64,000 bases of DNA from JADCRZ01 sp031399065 (GCA_031399065.1 JANNOM010000049.1:1-64000), one strand, 5' to 3'. Positions 1-8,332 are shown, counted from the first letter of the stretch. Translations and numbers: made by a program. Notes: generated by a model not told the origin, from the sequence alone.

Positions 1-1
1 G

Positions 2-130
2 ATGCGTGCGCTCGCGGCGTGCGGCGTGCACGATGCCGGACTCAAATGGCCGAACGACGTGCTGTGGCGCGGCCGCAAACTGGCGGGTATCCTGATCGAA
101 ATGCAGGGCGACATGCTGGGACCCAGCGTA
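2..130 (+). CDS. birA: Fragment of biotin-protein ligase (birA-like), foreign to the rest of the contig
   Basis: The first ~43 codons read GLKWPNDVLW...RKLAGILIEMQGD...GPS. This is the catalytic core of biotin-[acetyl-CoA carboxylase] ligase (KWPND and RKLAGIL motifs), which attaches biotin to carrier proteins. Both ends are missing: the frame is open at base 1, and the ligase similarity stops at about base 127-130, where the sequence switches to a sugar kinase in another frame. G+C is 80 of the first 120 bases, far above the rest of the window, and codons end almost only in G or C, as in Xanthomonadaceae-like genomes. I infer a chimeric join rather than a real gene fusion. Confidence 0.75.
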
Positions 131-1095
131 AAAGATTTGTACAGGCCGATTCATTGGACGTTACCTATGGTGGCGGAGAAGCCAACGTGGCGGCTTCGCT
201 TTGTAATTATGGTTTAAACGGCACCTTCGTTACTAAAGTTCCCAACAACCCCATAGGCCAGAGTGCTATTAATCATTTGCGCCGTTACGGGGTAGATACG
301 CAATTCATCGTACGCGGCGGCGACCGTCTTGGCATTTATTTTCTCGAAACAGGTGCTTCCATGAGAGCCTCGCAGGTAGTATACGACCGCGCCAATGCTT
401 CCATAGCCGAAGTGGATGCGGCTGAATTCGACTTTGATAAAATACTGGAAGGTGCAGACTGGTTTCATACTACCGGCATCACACCAGCCCTTAGCGACAA
501 AGCAGCGGCACTTACCCTTGCTGCCCTCAAAGCGGCCAAAGCAAAAGGCGTCACTACCAGCATAGACCTTAACTATCGTAAGAAGTTATGGAGTAAGGAA
601 AAAGCAAGACAGGTAATGACCGAACTCTGCCAGTTTGTAGATGTGTGTATCGGTAATGAAGAAGATGCAGACACCACTCTCGGCTTTAAAAGCGAAGGCA
701 CCGATGTAACCAAAGGCGAACTGAACCTCGATGGATATAAAAGCGTGTTCAAACAAATGAAAGAAAAGTTCGGGTTTAAGTATATAGCTTCTTCCTTAAG
801 GGAAAGTCACAGTGCTTCCGATAACGGATGGAGCGCGCTGGTATATGACGGCACCGAATTTTACCATACCAAACAGTATGAAGTGCGGATAGTAGATCGC
901 GTAGGCAGCGGCGATTCGTTTGCCAGTGGCTTTATCTATGGTCTCGTAACGGGTATGAAATTAGGAGATGCTGCCGAATTTGCCGTATCCGCTTCTGCCA
1001 TCAAGCATACGATACCGGGCGATCTTAACCACGCCACGCTCAGTGAAGTGAAGGAACTGGTAAAAGGCGATGGCAGCGGAAGGGTTCAGCGATAA
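131..1095 (+). CDS. kdgK: 2-dehydro-3-deoxygluconokinase (KDG kinase), PfkB family, 5' end missing
   Basis: This enzyme phosphorylates 2-keto-3-deoxygluconate to KDPG in hexuronate catabolism. The translation picks up the family at RFVQADSLDVTYGGGEANVA (from about base 133), which normally sits some 20 residues after the start, so roughly 20 N-terminal residues have been replaced by the foreign birA fragment. The C-terminal PfkB signature with the catalytic aspartate (GSGDSFASG, bases 904-930) is intact. The reading frame can be opened artificially back to base 19, but those residues resemble nothing in the family. The next four genes run in the same direction with short gaps and complete the KDG-to-3-phosphoglycerate route, which supports KDG rather than ribose or fructose as substrate. 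Confidence 0.88.
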
Positions 1096-1122
1096 TTATT
1101 TTTCATAACTAATAACAGCAGT

Positions 1123-1575
1123 ATGATCATAGACACATTACCCAATGCATCCAGGTACTTCGGTTTGCACCCGTTGTTCGAAAAAGCATTTGATTATATC
1201 AGTAACACCGATCTTGACCATATAGAAACCGGCAAATACGATATAGAAGCGGAAGATCTGAAAGCGATTTTTTCCAGCAAAAAGGGAATGACAGCAGAAG
1301 AATCGGCCGCTAAGTTTGAATGCCATAACCGGAACATCGACATTCAGCTTTGCATAAAGGGTACGGAAACCATCGGGTGGAAGCCAAGGGCACATTGCGT
1401 GCAGCCAAAAGGTGATTACAATGAGGAAAAAGACGTATTGTTTTTTGCCGATGCACCGGAAATGCACTTCCAGTTAAGGAATGGTGAATTCGCCATTTTT
1501 TTCCCGGAAGATGTACACGCTCCCATGATAGGAGAGGATGAAATAAGAAAACTGGTTATTAAAGTTAAAAAGTAA
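1123..1575 (+). CDS. YhcH/YjgK/YiaL family protein (DUF386)
   Basis: This 150-residue protein has the size of the family and its pattern: an N-terminal helical section, then a cupin-like part with the conserved E-x-H-x5-IDIQ segment (here FECHNRNIDIQ) and FFPEDVHAP, where the histidines are expected to bind a metal. Family members (E. coli YhcH, YiaL, NanQ and TabA) are found in sugar acid and sialic acid operons, and some act as sugar anomerases. Here it lies between KDG kinase and KDPG aldolase, 27 bases after the first and 5 before the second. A role in handling an anomer or open-chain form of a hexuronate intermediate is inferred from position only. Confidence 0.85.
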   Translation: MIIDTLPNASRYFGLHPLFEKAFDYISNTDLDHIETGKYDIEAEDLKAIFSSKKGMTAEESAAKFECHNRNIDIQLCIKGTETIGWKPRAHCVQPKGDYNEEKDVLFFADAPEMHFQLRNGEFAIFFPEDVHAPMIGEDEIRKLVIKVKK

Positions 1576-1580
1576 ATACT

Positions 1581-2252
1581 ATGAGCAGCATAAAGAACGC
1601 AACGGAAGCCATCGTGCAGCAGGGTATGCTGCCGTTGTATTTCAACCCCGACGAATCGGTGAGTATAGAAGTATTAAAAGCATTATACCGGGCCGGCATC
1701 AAAGCAGTGGAGTATACCAATAGGGGAGAAGCGGCTTTTCGGAATTTTAAAAAGCTGATTGAAGTGCGCAATAACGAAATGCCCGGCCTGTTGCTGGGTA
1801 TAGGCACCATCAAGAATCTGCCATCAGCCGAAGAATATATCGCCGCCGGGGCCGACTTCCTGGTAAGTCCTGGCTTTGTTAAGGAAGTGGCGGAGTATGC
1901 GCACGGCAAAGGACTTTTGTATGCGCCCGGTTGTATGACGCCTACGGAGATCATTGCTGCGGAAAATGCAGGGGTAACGTTCATTAAACTATTTCCCGGG
2001 AATATGCTGGGTCCGGAGTTTTTGAGCGGGATAAAAGACATCTTCCCCCACCTGTTCTTTATGCCTACCGGCGGTGTGGATACTACGCGGGAGAATATAG
2101 AAAGCTGGTTTAAAGCCGGCGTATGCGCGGTGGGTATGGGCAGCAAATTGGTAAGCAAAAAGCTGATGGAGCAAAAGGACTATTCCACTATAGAGCACAC
2201 TACCAAAGAAGTGGTGGATATCATCAATGGAGTAAAATCGAATCTTAAATAA
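1581..2252 (+). CDS. eda: KDPG/KHG aldolase (2-dehydro-3-deoxy-6-phosphogluconate aldolase)
   Basis: This class I aldolase splits KDPG into pyruvate and glyceraldehyde 3-phosphate. The 223 residues carry the expected landmarks: catalytic Glu44 and Arg48 in AVEYTNR, GIGTIKN at 73-79, FLVSPG at 93-98, PGCMTPTE at 117-123, the Schiff-base Lys136 in FIKLFPGN and the phosphate-binding PTGGV at 162-166. It takes the product of the KDG kinase two genes upstream. The glyceraldehyde 3-phosphate it releases is the substrate of the dehydrogenase that closes the operon. Length is slightly above the usual 205-215 residues because of a C-terminal extension. Confidence 0.93.
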   Translation: MSSIKNATEAIVQQGMLPLYFNPDESVSIEVLKALYRAGIKAVEYTNRGEAAFRNFKKLIEVRNNEMPGLLLGIGTIKNLPSAEEYIAAGADFLVSPGFVKEVAEYAHGKGLLYAPGCMTPTEIIAAENAGVTFIKLFPGNMLGPEFLSGIKDIFPHLFFMPTGGVDTTRENIESWFKAGVCAVGMGSKLVSKKLMEQKDYSTIEHTTKEVVDIINGVKSNLK

Positions 2253-2309
2253 TACTCACCCCCTTTTTGTTCCCTGCTATGGGGTTCCGGAAGCTAAAAC
2301 AGTTGCTAT

Positions 2310-3680
2310 ATGAATAAGGAAAAGGTTGGTACTTACAGGTGGACCATCTGCGCGCTTTTATTTTTCGCCACTACGGTGAATTATTTGGACCGCCAGGTGT
2401 TAAGCCTGCTCAAACCCATGCTGGAAGAAAAATTCGGATGGAGTAATACCGACTATGCCAATATCGCATCTGTTTTCCAGTTCACCTATGCTATCTCCAT
2501 GCTTTTTGCGGGGCGCATCATCGATAAACTGGGAACCAAAAAGGGCTACACCTGGGCCATCATTATATGGTCGATCGGTGCCATCATCCACGCCTTGGCC
2601 ATCCCGATAGGGCAGGGCATCGCGACCGCACTGGGTTGGATAGGTATCGTGACCGTTCCCGTATCCATTCTGGGGTTTATGTTTGCCAGAGCCGTGCTTG
2701 GCTTTGGAGAGTCCGGCAACTTCCCAGCGGCCATTAAGGCCACTGCGGAATATTTTCCCAAAAAAGAAAGATCGTTCGCTACGGGTATATTTAACTCCGG
2801 CACCAATGTAGGAGCCATACTCGCACCCCTTACCGTACCCTGGATCGCGGAAAACATGGGATGGGAAGCGGCATTCCTGATCATAGGGGGTATCGGCTTT
2901 CTCTGGATGTTCTTCTGGCTGGCTTATTATGAAAAGCCCGAAGAACAGAAAAGACTCACGGCAAAAGAATTGGAATACATCAACAGCGATCCGGAAAAGC
3001 TCGAAGATACCGTGGAATCGCTTCGGCGGGATAAAGAAAAAGTATCCTGGTTTACCTTGCTCGGTTACCGCCAGACCTGGGCGTTCGCCATCGGCAAGTT
3101 CCTCACAGATGGAGTATGGTGGTTCTTCCTTTTCTGGCTTCCCGCCTACCTGAAAGATCAGTATGGCATGACGGGCACCCAGATCATCATTCCCCTGGCC
3201 GTATTGTATAGCATGACGATGTTCGGAAGTATCGGCGGCGGCTGGTTTCCCGTATATTTTATCCGAAAAGGGTACAAGCCCTACGATGGAAGAATGCGGG
3301 CTATGCTCATGATCGCTTTTTTCCCGCTGGTAGTGCTGCTGGCACAGCCCCTGGGCACTATCAGTTACTGGTTCCCGTTAGTGCTGATCGGTATCGGCGC
3401 ATCCGCCCACCAGGCCTGGTCGGCCAATATCTTCACCACTGTTTCCGATATGTTTCCTAAAAAGACCGTGGGCTCCGTTATCGGGATAGGCGGTATGGCG
3501 GGGGGACTGGGAGGTGTTTTAATCACCAAGCTGGGAGGTGCACTGTTTGATTACTACAAAGCCCTGGGCCATATAGAAACCGGCTATACCATCATGTTCA
3601 CCATCTGCGCCCTGGCCTACCTCGTGGCCTGGTCGATTATGAAAGCACTGGTTCCGAAGATGAAACTCGTGGAAGTATAA
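2310..3680 (+). CDS. MFS transporter, hexuronate (ExuT-like) anion:cation symporter
   Basis: This inner-membrane carrier of 456 residues has about twelve hydrophobic segments. It starts with NYLDRQVLSLLKPML, the first-helix signature of the anion:cation symporter family (ExuT, GudP, DgoT). The segment AGRIIDKLGTKKGY matches the loop 2-3 MFS motif, and RAVLGFGESGNFPAAIKA the fourth-helix motif of hexuronate and glucarate carriers. It lies 57 bases after the aldolase in a catabolic operon for 2-keto-3-deoxygluconate, so glucuronate or galacturonate is the probable cargo. The exact sugar acid cannot be read from sequence. Confidence 0.88.
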   Translation: MNKEKVGTYRWTICALLFFATTVNYLDRQVLSLLKPMLEEKFGWSNTDYANIASVFQFTYAISMLFAGRIIDKLGTKKGYTWAIIIWSIGAIIHALAIPIGQGIATALGWIGIVTVPVSILGFMFARAVLGFGESGNFPAAIKATAEYFPKKERSFATGIFNSGTNVGAILAPLTVPWIAENMGWEAAFLIIGGIGFLWMFFWLAYYEKPEEQKRLTAKELEYINSDPEKLEDTVESLRRDKEKVSWFTLLGYRQTWAFAIGKFLTDGVWWFFLFWLPAYLKDQYGMTGTQIIIPLAVLYSMTMFGSIGGGWFPVYFIRKGYKPYDGRMRAMLMIAFFPLVVLLAQPLGTISYWFPLVLIGIGASAHQAWSANIFTTVSDMFPKKTVGSVIGIGGMAGGLGGVLITKLGGALFDYYKALGHIETGYTIMFTICALAYLVAWSIMKALVPKMKLVEV

Positions 3681-3712
3681 TCCTTTTTAACAATCAAATA
3701 CAACCTTTAACA

Positions 3713-5338
3713 ATGCACCTGAAAGAATTACTGGAAAGTAAATTCGTATCTGAAGAAGAAATTCCCGCAGAACATGCACTACCTGGCCTCCTGAACCAGC
3801 GGGAGTACCTCAGTAATGGAGAAATGAAACAATGGGCGGGAAATGTACACGAAGTATATTCCCCCGTTTGCATACGAACCCAAGACGGCCTCCAGCGCAA
3901 GCTCATAGGAAGCTACCCCGTATGCACGGAAAAAGAAGCACAGGAGTCGCTCGATGCCGCCGTACTGGCCTATCACGATGGCCGCGGCGAATGGCCAACC
4001 ATGAGTGTGGCGGAGCGTATCAGTTGCGTAGAACAGTTTACGGGTAAAATGATCGAACAAAAAACGATCATGGTAAAGCTCATTATGTGGGAGATCGGCA
4101 AATCGTACGCCGACTCCATAAAAGAGTTCGACCGCACCGTGGAATACATCTATGCTACTATCGACTCATTAAAGAACCTTGACAGGGGCTCCTCCGGCTT
4201 CGAGATAGTGGATGGCATTGCCGCACAGGTGCGCCGCTCTCCGCTGGGTGTAGTGCTCTGTATGGGGCCGTTCAACTATCCCCTCAATGAAACCTTTACC
4301 ACTCTTATCCCGGCGCTCATCATGGGTAACACCATCCTCTTCAAGCCCCCTAAATTCGGGACCCTGCTGCATTATCCCTTACAGGAAGCGTTCATGAACT
4401 GCTTCCCCAAAGGCGTAGTAAACGTTATCTATGGCCGGGGCAATGCCATCATACCGGGGTTGATGCAATCGGGTAAAATAAATGTGCTCACCCTCATAGG
4501 TTCCAGCAAAGTGGCCAACGAACTGAAGAAACTGCACCCCAAGGTAAACCGCCTGCGTGCCGTGCTAGGCCTCGATGCGAAGAACGCTTCCATCATCACG
4601 TCCAAAGCCGATCTTCCGCTGGCAGTAAAAGAAACCCTTTCCGGTGCGCTTTCGTTTAACGGTCAGCGCTGTACTGCCCTTAAGATCGTATGGGTACACC
4701 GGAGCGTGGCGGACGAATTTCTGAAGCAGTTTAATGCTGCCGTGGCCGAACTTAAATACGGTATGCCCTGGGAAAAAGGCGTTTCGCTTACGCCCCTGCC
4801 CGAGCCCCACAAGATCGATTACCTAAACGAATGCATAGCAGATGCAACGGCGCATGGTGCCAGCGTGGTGAATGAAAACGGCGGCCTGTCGGTAGCTTCC
4901 CTGTTTTACCCGGCGGTAGTGTATCCCGTTAACAACCAGATGAAGCTATACCACGAGGAGCAGTTTGGCCCCATCGTACCCGTAGTGCCGTTCGACAACC
5001 TGGAAGAAACCATCGAATACCTGATAGAAGCAACACACGGTCAGCAGGTAAGCATCTTCAGTAACGATGCGGATGAAGTGGCTTCACTTATAGATCCGCT
5101 CGTAAACCAGGTAAGCCGCCTCAATATCAACAGCCAATGCCAGCGCGGTCCGGACGTATTCCCTTTTACCGGTCGCAAGGACAGTGCGGAAGGTACGCTT
5201 TCGGTAGCCGATGCCATACGCGCATTCTCCATCCGGTCGCTGGTGGCGTTTAAGATGAATGATAGCAATAAACAACTAATTAACGGGATTGTGAATAAGA
5301 ACAGTTCTAATTTTTTGAGTACTAAGTTTATATTCTAA
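3713..5338 (+). CDS. gapN: Aldehyde dehydrogenase, NADP-dependent non-phosphorylating glyceraldehyde-3-phosphate dehydrogenase type
   Basis: This 541-residue ALDH-superfamily protein would oxidise glyceraldehyde 3-phosphate directly to 3-phosphoglycerate with NADP. The oxyanion Asn189 sits in GPFNYPLNE, and the catalytic Cys320 in SFNGQRCTALK. The ALDH segment usually reading ELGGK is VLGLDAKN (284-291), so the standard general-base glutamate is absent at that position and an aspartate lies nearby. The long N-terminus (about 60 residues before the ALDH core) fits the Bacteroidota and protist type of GapN. Being last in a KDG operon, it would convert the aldolase product to 3-phosphoglycerate while making NADPH but no ATP. 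Assignment to GapN rather than another aldehyde dehydrogenase rests on overall similarity as I remember it and on context. Confidence 0.75.
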   Translation: MHLKELLESKFVSEEEIPAEHALPGLLNQREYLSNGEMKQWAGNVHEVYSPVCIRTQDGLQRKLIGSYPVCTEKEAQESLDAAVLAYHDGRGEWPTMSVAERISCVEQFTGKMIEQKTIMVKLIMWEIGKSYADSIKEFDRTVEYIYATIDSLKNLDRGSSGFEIVDGIAAQVRRSPLGVVLCMGPFNYPLNETFTTLIPALIMGNTILFKPPKFGTLLHYPLQEAFMNCFPKGVVNVIYGRGNAIIPGLMQSGKINVLTLIGSSKVANELKKLHPKVNRLRAVLGLDAKNASIITSKADLPLAVKETLSGALSFNGQRCTALKIVWVHRSVADEFLKQFNAAVAELKYGMPWEKGVSLTPLPEPHKIDYLNECIADATAHGASVVNENGGLSVASLFYPAVVYPVNNQMKLYHEEQFGPIVPVVPFDNLEETIEYLIEATHGQQVSIFSNDADEVASLIDPLVNQVSRLNINSQCQRGPDVFPFTGRKDSAEGTLSVADAIRAFSIRSLVAFKMNDSNKQLINGIVNKNSSNFLSTKFIF

Positions 5339-5340
5339 AT

Positions 5341-5377
5341 CAAAGAGGGGGGAGGGCATCTTCCTCCCCCCTCTTTG
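5341..5377. terminator. Strong hairpin terminator, usable from both strands
   Basis: Bases 5341-5355 and 5363-5377 form a perfect 15-bp inverted repeat (CAAAGAGGGGGGAGG and its complement) around a 7-base loop. It lies 2 bases after the stop of the dehydrogenase gene and 36 bases from the stop of the convergent LytTR gene, so it can end both transcription units. Confidence 0.85.
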
Positions 5378-5413
5378 TACTGAACCTATTACCGTTTAAA
5401 AAATCTACTATCC

Positions 5414-5755
5414 CTAAATCACCAGCAGCCTCGTGAAAAACATCACGTAATAAGACTTGTGCAGGCACACGTTCGACTGCCCCATCTGGATTACATTATC
5501 GTTCACTTCATCCACGTGGTTAAGATTGATAATATACGAGCGATTTACCCGGCAGAATGACTGCTCGGCAATGCCTGTTATTTTTTCTTCGATGTCTTTT
5601 AACCTCGATTTCGAAAGATGGTATTTTTTCTGAATGGTGACGATCTTCACAAAATGATCACTGCCTTCCATCATAACAATGTCACACAATTTAATGCGAA
5701 GCATGTTTTTACCATTCTTAACAAAAAGCTGTTTATGGTGGGTATCTGCGTGCAT
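5414..5755 (-). CDS. Stand-alone LytTR DNA-binding domain protein
   Basis: The 113 residues are little more than one LytTR domain, with the typical pattern LRIKLCDIVMMEGSDHFVKI, then KSRLKDIEEKI and the strongly conserved FCRVNRSYIINLNHVDEV. LytTR proteins bind paired direct repeats on DNA. Most have a receiver domain in front, and here there is none. The frame stays open upstream to 6013, but that part overlaps the secreted-protein gene and has no LytTR similarity. The ATG at 5755, 4 bases after the stop of that gene, is the most plausible start, with 5782 as an alternative. It is the last gene of a sigma/FecR unit, so regulation by that sigma factor is likely. Confidence 0.82.
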   Translation of the reverse strand: MHADTHHKQLFVKNGKNMLRIKLCDIVMMEGSDHFVKIVTIQKKYHLSKSRLKDIEEKITGIAEQSFCRVNRSYIINLNHVDEVNDNVIQMGQSNVCLHKSYYVMFFTRLLVI

Positions 5756-5759
5756 AATT

Positions 5760-6140
5760 TTAATAATTCCAGGGTAAATCATTTGATGTAAATTCAGGCC
5801 AATGGCTGGTTTCAACATTATAAAACGTGTCTTCTCTTGAAGACCCGGTATATTGATACCTGCCCCAGTAAGTCCCTTTAAAATAGCGGGGAAATAATTG
5901 GGGCACCAGTATAAACGTAGCTGAATCGACAATCGTCGTTCGTACCGATCCTTTTTTCGCTGGAAGCATATAGGGAAACTTTTCATGCTCATGGCCATAT
6001 AGCCAGGAGCCATAATACCCTGGTAAGGGCCTTTTGCGCAGCGGGACAGGTTCGGGTGCAGGAGTATTAAAAAAATTAGATGCCGGCAAAAGCAGCAGCA
6101 GTAAGCCTGCGGCGGCTGTCAGTTTTGTGTTTTTTGACAT
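5760..6140 (-). CDS. Small secreted protein of unknown function
   Basis: I do not recognise this 126-residue protein. It starts with a clear signal peptide (positive MSKNTK, then a leucine-rich stretch to about residue 20) with no lipobox. The mature part is proline- and tyrosine-rich near its start (PAPEPVPLRKRPLPGYYGSW), and further on has TYWGRYQYTGSSRED. There is no cysteine and no further membrane segment. It lies 27 bases after FecR and 4 before the LytTR gene on the same strand, so a function at the envelope in the same signalling unit is a reasonable guess only. Confidence 0.7.
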   Translation of the reverse strand: MSKNTKLTAAAGLLLLLLPASNFFNTPAPEPVPLRKRPLPGYYGSWLYGHEHEKFPYMLPAKKGSVRTTIVDSATFILVPQLFPRYFKGTYWGRYQYTGSSREDTFYNVETSHWPEFTSNDLPWNY

Positions 6141-6167
6141 ATATGGATGGTTATGTGAGCTTTTTTA

Positions 6168-7286
6168 TTAGGGGCCTATAGTCATTTGCCTGCCCCGGAG
6201 ATCTACCTGTAAATTCATTTGTTCCAGCATGATCTTCAGGTTAGTAAGTTTCATGTTTTTACTCAGTCGGCAGGTATAGCTGCCTTCCGGCCGCAGGCCC
6301 GCATAATCAATCTGCAATCCATACCATCGCTCTATCGTGCGCAGTATATCCAGTAGGTTAACGTCTTCAAAATCGATATAACCGTCCTTCCATGCCATCA
6401 CCTGGCTGGTATTTACCGTTTTTACCACGGCGCCTTCTGCCGCTATTAACGCCTGCTCCTTAGGTTGTAACTGCACGGTATTATGATCATCGCTCACGCG
6501 CACCGCTCCCTCTATCAGGGTTATTTTGGAGGCTATTTCGTTTGGATAACAGTTAATATTAAACGCTGTTCCGAGTACCTGCACCAAAGCCTTGCCCGCT
6601 TTCACTTCAAACGGGTACCGGTGATCGCCATACACCTCGAAGTATGCTTCCCCTGTCAGCTCCATACTGCGGGACTGGTATCCATAACCCGGTGCCACGG
6701 TCAGCGAAGAGAGCGCATTCATCCATACCCGGCTGCCATCCGGCATTTGTACAACATAGTGCATACCGGCAGGTACCTTAACCACACCAGCCAGCGATAC
6801 TACTTTTTCCTTTATACCGCCGGAAGACCGCTGCACGGCCTGTAGCGTAAGCGAATCATATCGTATTACACGGGTATATACTTCGGTGCTGTGCGGGTGA
6901 ATCGTATCTATATTTTCCACCTGGTGCAAATCGCTGCGCCGAATGATATTATATTGTCTTGCAGATGTATCTGCTTTTACAACATCGGGCACCTTATCAC
7001 CCGAACCCCTTCCCAGCCAAAAATATGCGCCTACCGCTCCAACGATCAGCACCGCCGCTACCTTCCACCATCCGCTGTATTTCGGTTGCATACGGATAAC
7101 GGGTGCCTGCTTTGCTTCGTCACTTACTTCCTGTGTTTCCAGGTACACGGCACAGGCTTTATAAAAATGGTCGTATTCCTCCTGTGCAGCCGTTTTAATC
7201 CATGCCGCCAATAACGCTTCATCTTCCGCGGAAAGCGTTCCTGCGTCTTTTTGTTTTGCCCATCTTATTGCCTGATCTGTCGTCAT
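6168..7286 (-). CDS. FecR family anti-sigma factor
   Basis: This single-pass inner-membrane regulator of an ECF sigma factor has 372 residues, the usual length for Bacteroidota. The N-terminal cytoplasmic part (1-70) binds the sigma factor, and residues 74-91 form the membrane helix. A FecR domain follows, with MPDGSRVWMNALSSL, the LTGEAYFEV motif and VLGTAFNINCY. The C-terminal DUF4974 part is at about 300-372 (DILRTIERWYGLQIDY). It is encoded 63 bases after its partner sigma gene. In most such pairs the next gene is a SusC-like TonB receptor that carries the signal. Here it is a small secreted protein and a LytTR regulator instead. Confidence 0.92.
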   Translation of the reverse strand: MTTDQAIRWAKQKDAGTLSAEDEALLAAWIKTAAQEEYDHFYKACAVYLETQEVSDEAKQAPVIRMQPKYSGWWKVAAVLIVGAVGAYFWLGRGSGDKVPDVVKADTSARQYNIIRRSDLHQVENIDTIHPHSTEVYTRVIRYDSLTLQAVQRSSGGIKEKVVSLAGVVKVPAGMHYVVQMPDGSRVWMNALSSLTVAPGYGYQSRSMELTGEAYFEVYGDHRYPFEVKAGKALVQVLGTAFNINCYPNEIASKITLIEGAVRVSDDHNTVQLQPKEQALIAAEGAVVKTVNTSQVMAWKDGYIDFEDVNLLDILRTIERWYGLQIDYAGLRPEGSYTCRLSKNMKLTNLKIMLEQMNLQVDLRGRQMTIGP

Positions 7287-7349
7287 AAAAAGGAATATAG
7301 ATAAGTAGCCTGAGAGGTACCGTTGGCCCCCTTTACCGGAAAATAAATT

Positions 7350-7934
7350 TTAAAAAATACGGATAAACAGCAGCAGTATCCACTCGCCATGCTTTTGCAG
7401 ATAAGTAAGGATATATTCTTTACCAACCTCTAACTGTTTTTTCACCGCTTTTTCCGAAATATTCAGTTTTACCGCCATTTCTTTACGACTGTAACCCTGC
7501 CATCGCATACTGAATACGGCGCGCCTCGTTTCCGGCATCTGGCCGATCGCTTCCATCGCTTTTTTATGGTAAGTAGTAAACTGAAGGTCGTCTTCTGTGT
7601 GATTTACCGACGGTTCCCCCTTTTGCTGCAGGGCTTTGTATACTTTCGTTTTAACGGTAAGCCGCCGCAGATGCACGCAATACATATTTTTCACCATCCG
7701 GTTTAAATACTTCTGGAATGAATGAACCAGGTACATCTCCTCCCTGTTCTCCCATATCTTCATAAAAGCATGCTGCACCAGGTCGTCGATATCCTGGCTG
7801 CGTAGATCAGTCGTCATGCGCAGTAATCGTTTAACCGGGGATTGATGATATTGATAAAGCGTGGTATAAGCGGTATGATCGCCTTCCGATAACTGCCGGA
7901 GCAAGAGCCCCTCGTTTTGTAAGGAATAAGGCAT
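7350..7934 (-). CDS. RNA polymerase ECF sigma-70 factor
   Basis: The 194 residues hold sigma region 2 (LYQYHQSPVKRLLRM, then SQDIDDLVQHAFMKIWENRE at about 48-66) and region 4 at about 130-180 (MPETRRAVFSMRWQGYSRKEMA and LNISEKAVKKQLE). There is no region 3 and no extra domain. It belongs to the Bacteroidota ECF group that is held at the membrane by FecR proteins, and the FecR gene follows directly. The promoter it recognises cannot be deduced from this window. Self-activation of the unit 7934-5414 is the usual arrangement. Confidence 0.92.
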   Translation of the reverse strand: MPYSLQNEGLLLRQLSEGDHTAYTTLYQYHQSPVKRLLRMTTDLRSQDIDDLVQHAFMKIWENREEMYLVHSFQKYLNRMVKNMYCVHLRRLTVKTKVYKALQQKGEPSVNHTEDDLQFTTYHKKAMEAIGQMPETRRAVFSMRWQGYSRKEMAVKLNISEKAVKKQLEVGKEYILTYLQKHGEWILLLFIRIF

Positions 7935-8041
7935 TGAATATCAGGGTTTAATTTGTTTATAAAAATAGGAGAAAATAGATAGTAAAAAACAGGCTATTAT
8001 AAATTTTTACATAATGCATTGTTACCGCGGGTACTTCCGGA

Positions 8042-8076
8042 AATAAAAATGCGCCCCCGCATTGGCGCGGGGACGC
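8042..8076 (-). terminator. Rho-independent terminator of the DUF5675 cassette
   Basis: Read on the minus strand, 8076-8067 (GCGTCCCCGC) pairs with 8060-8051 (GCGGGGGCGC) with one G-U pair and a 6-base loop, followed by ATTTTTATTT. It lies 10 bases after the stop of the 75-residue protein gene and separates the cassette from the sigma factor gene downstream. Confidence 0.88.
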
Positions 8077-8086
8077 AAGAGGGATA

Positions 8087-8314
8087 TTAACTTTCCACGG
8101 TGATCTGACTAACGGCACTAGCCACACTGCCGGCAACAGCTATATAGCTGGCCACGGTAGTTACGATAGCGGGCAGTGCCACTGGTGCGGCCAGTAAGGT
8201 GGCGGATGCCGCTGCCAGTGTAAGGCCTATCACTTTCAATATCCTGAAGAACTTAGGCGTTGGTGCCTGTATACGCTCTTTAATACTCAGGTTGTCCATT
8301 TGTTTTTGTGTCAT
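8087..8314 (-). CDS. Small membrane protein of unknown function (75 residues)
   Basis: The protein has a charged start (MTQKQMDNLSIKERIQ), then two hydrophobic segments at about 27-45 and 47-66, rich in alanine and valine, and a short polar tail ending VTVES-like. Size and topology resemble small hole-forming or holin-like proteins, but there is no sequence signature to prove this. It is the last gene of a three-gene minus-strand unit, 18 bases after the DUF5675 gene, and is followed by a terminator. That fixed neighbourhood is the main clue to its role. Confidence 0.65.
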   Translation of the reverse strand: MTQKQMDNLSIKERIQAPTPKFFRILKVIGLTLAAASATLLAAPVALPAIVTTVASYIAVAGSVASAVSQITVES

Positions 8315-8332
8315 GATGTTTGATTTTTTTTG

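Noticed and set aside
19..130. N-terminal extension of KDG kinase as a real fusion
   Set aside because: The residues in that frame match no kinase, and the same bases encode a clear birA core in another frame with foreign composition.
5756..6013. Longer LytTR protein starting at 6013
   Set aside because: The extra 86 residues overlap the secreted-protein gene in another frame and have no LytTR or receiver similarity.
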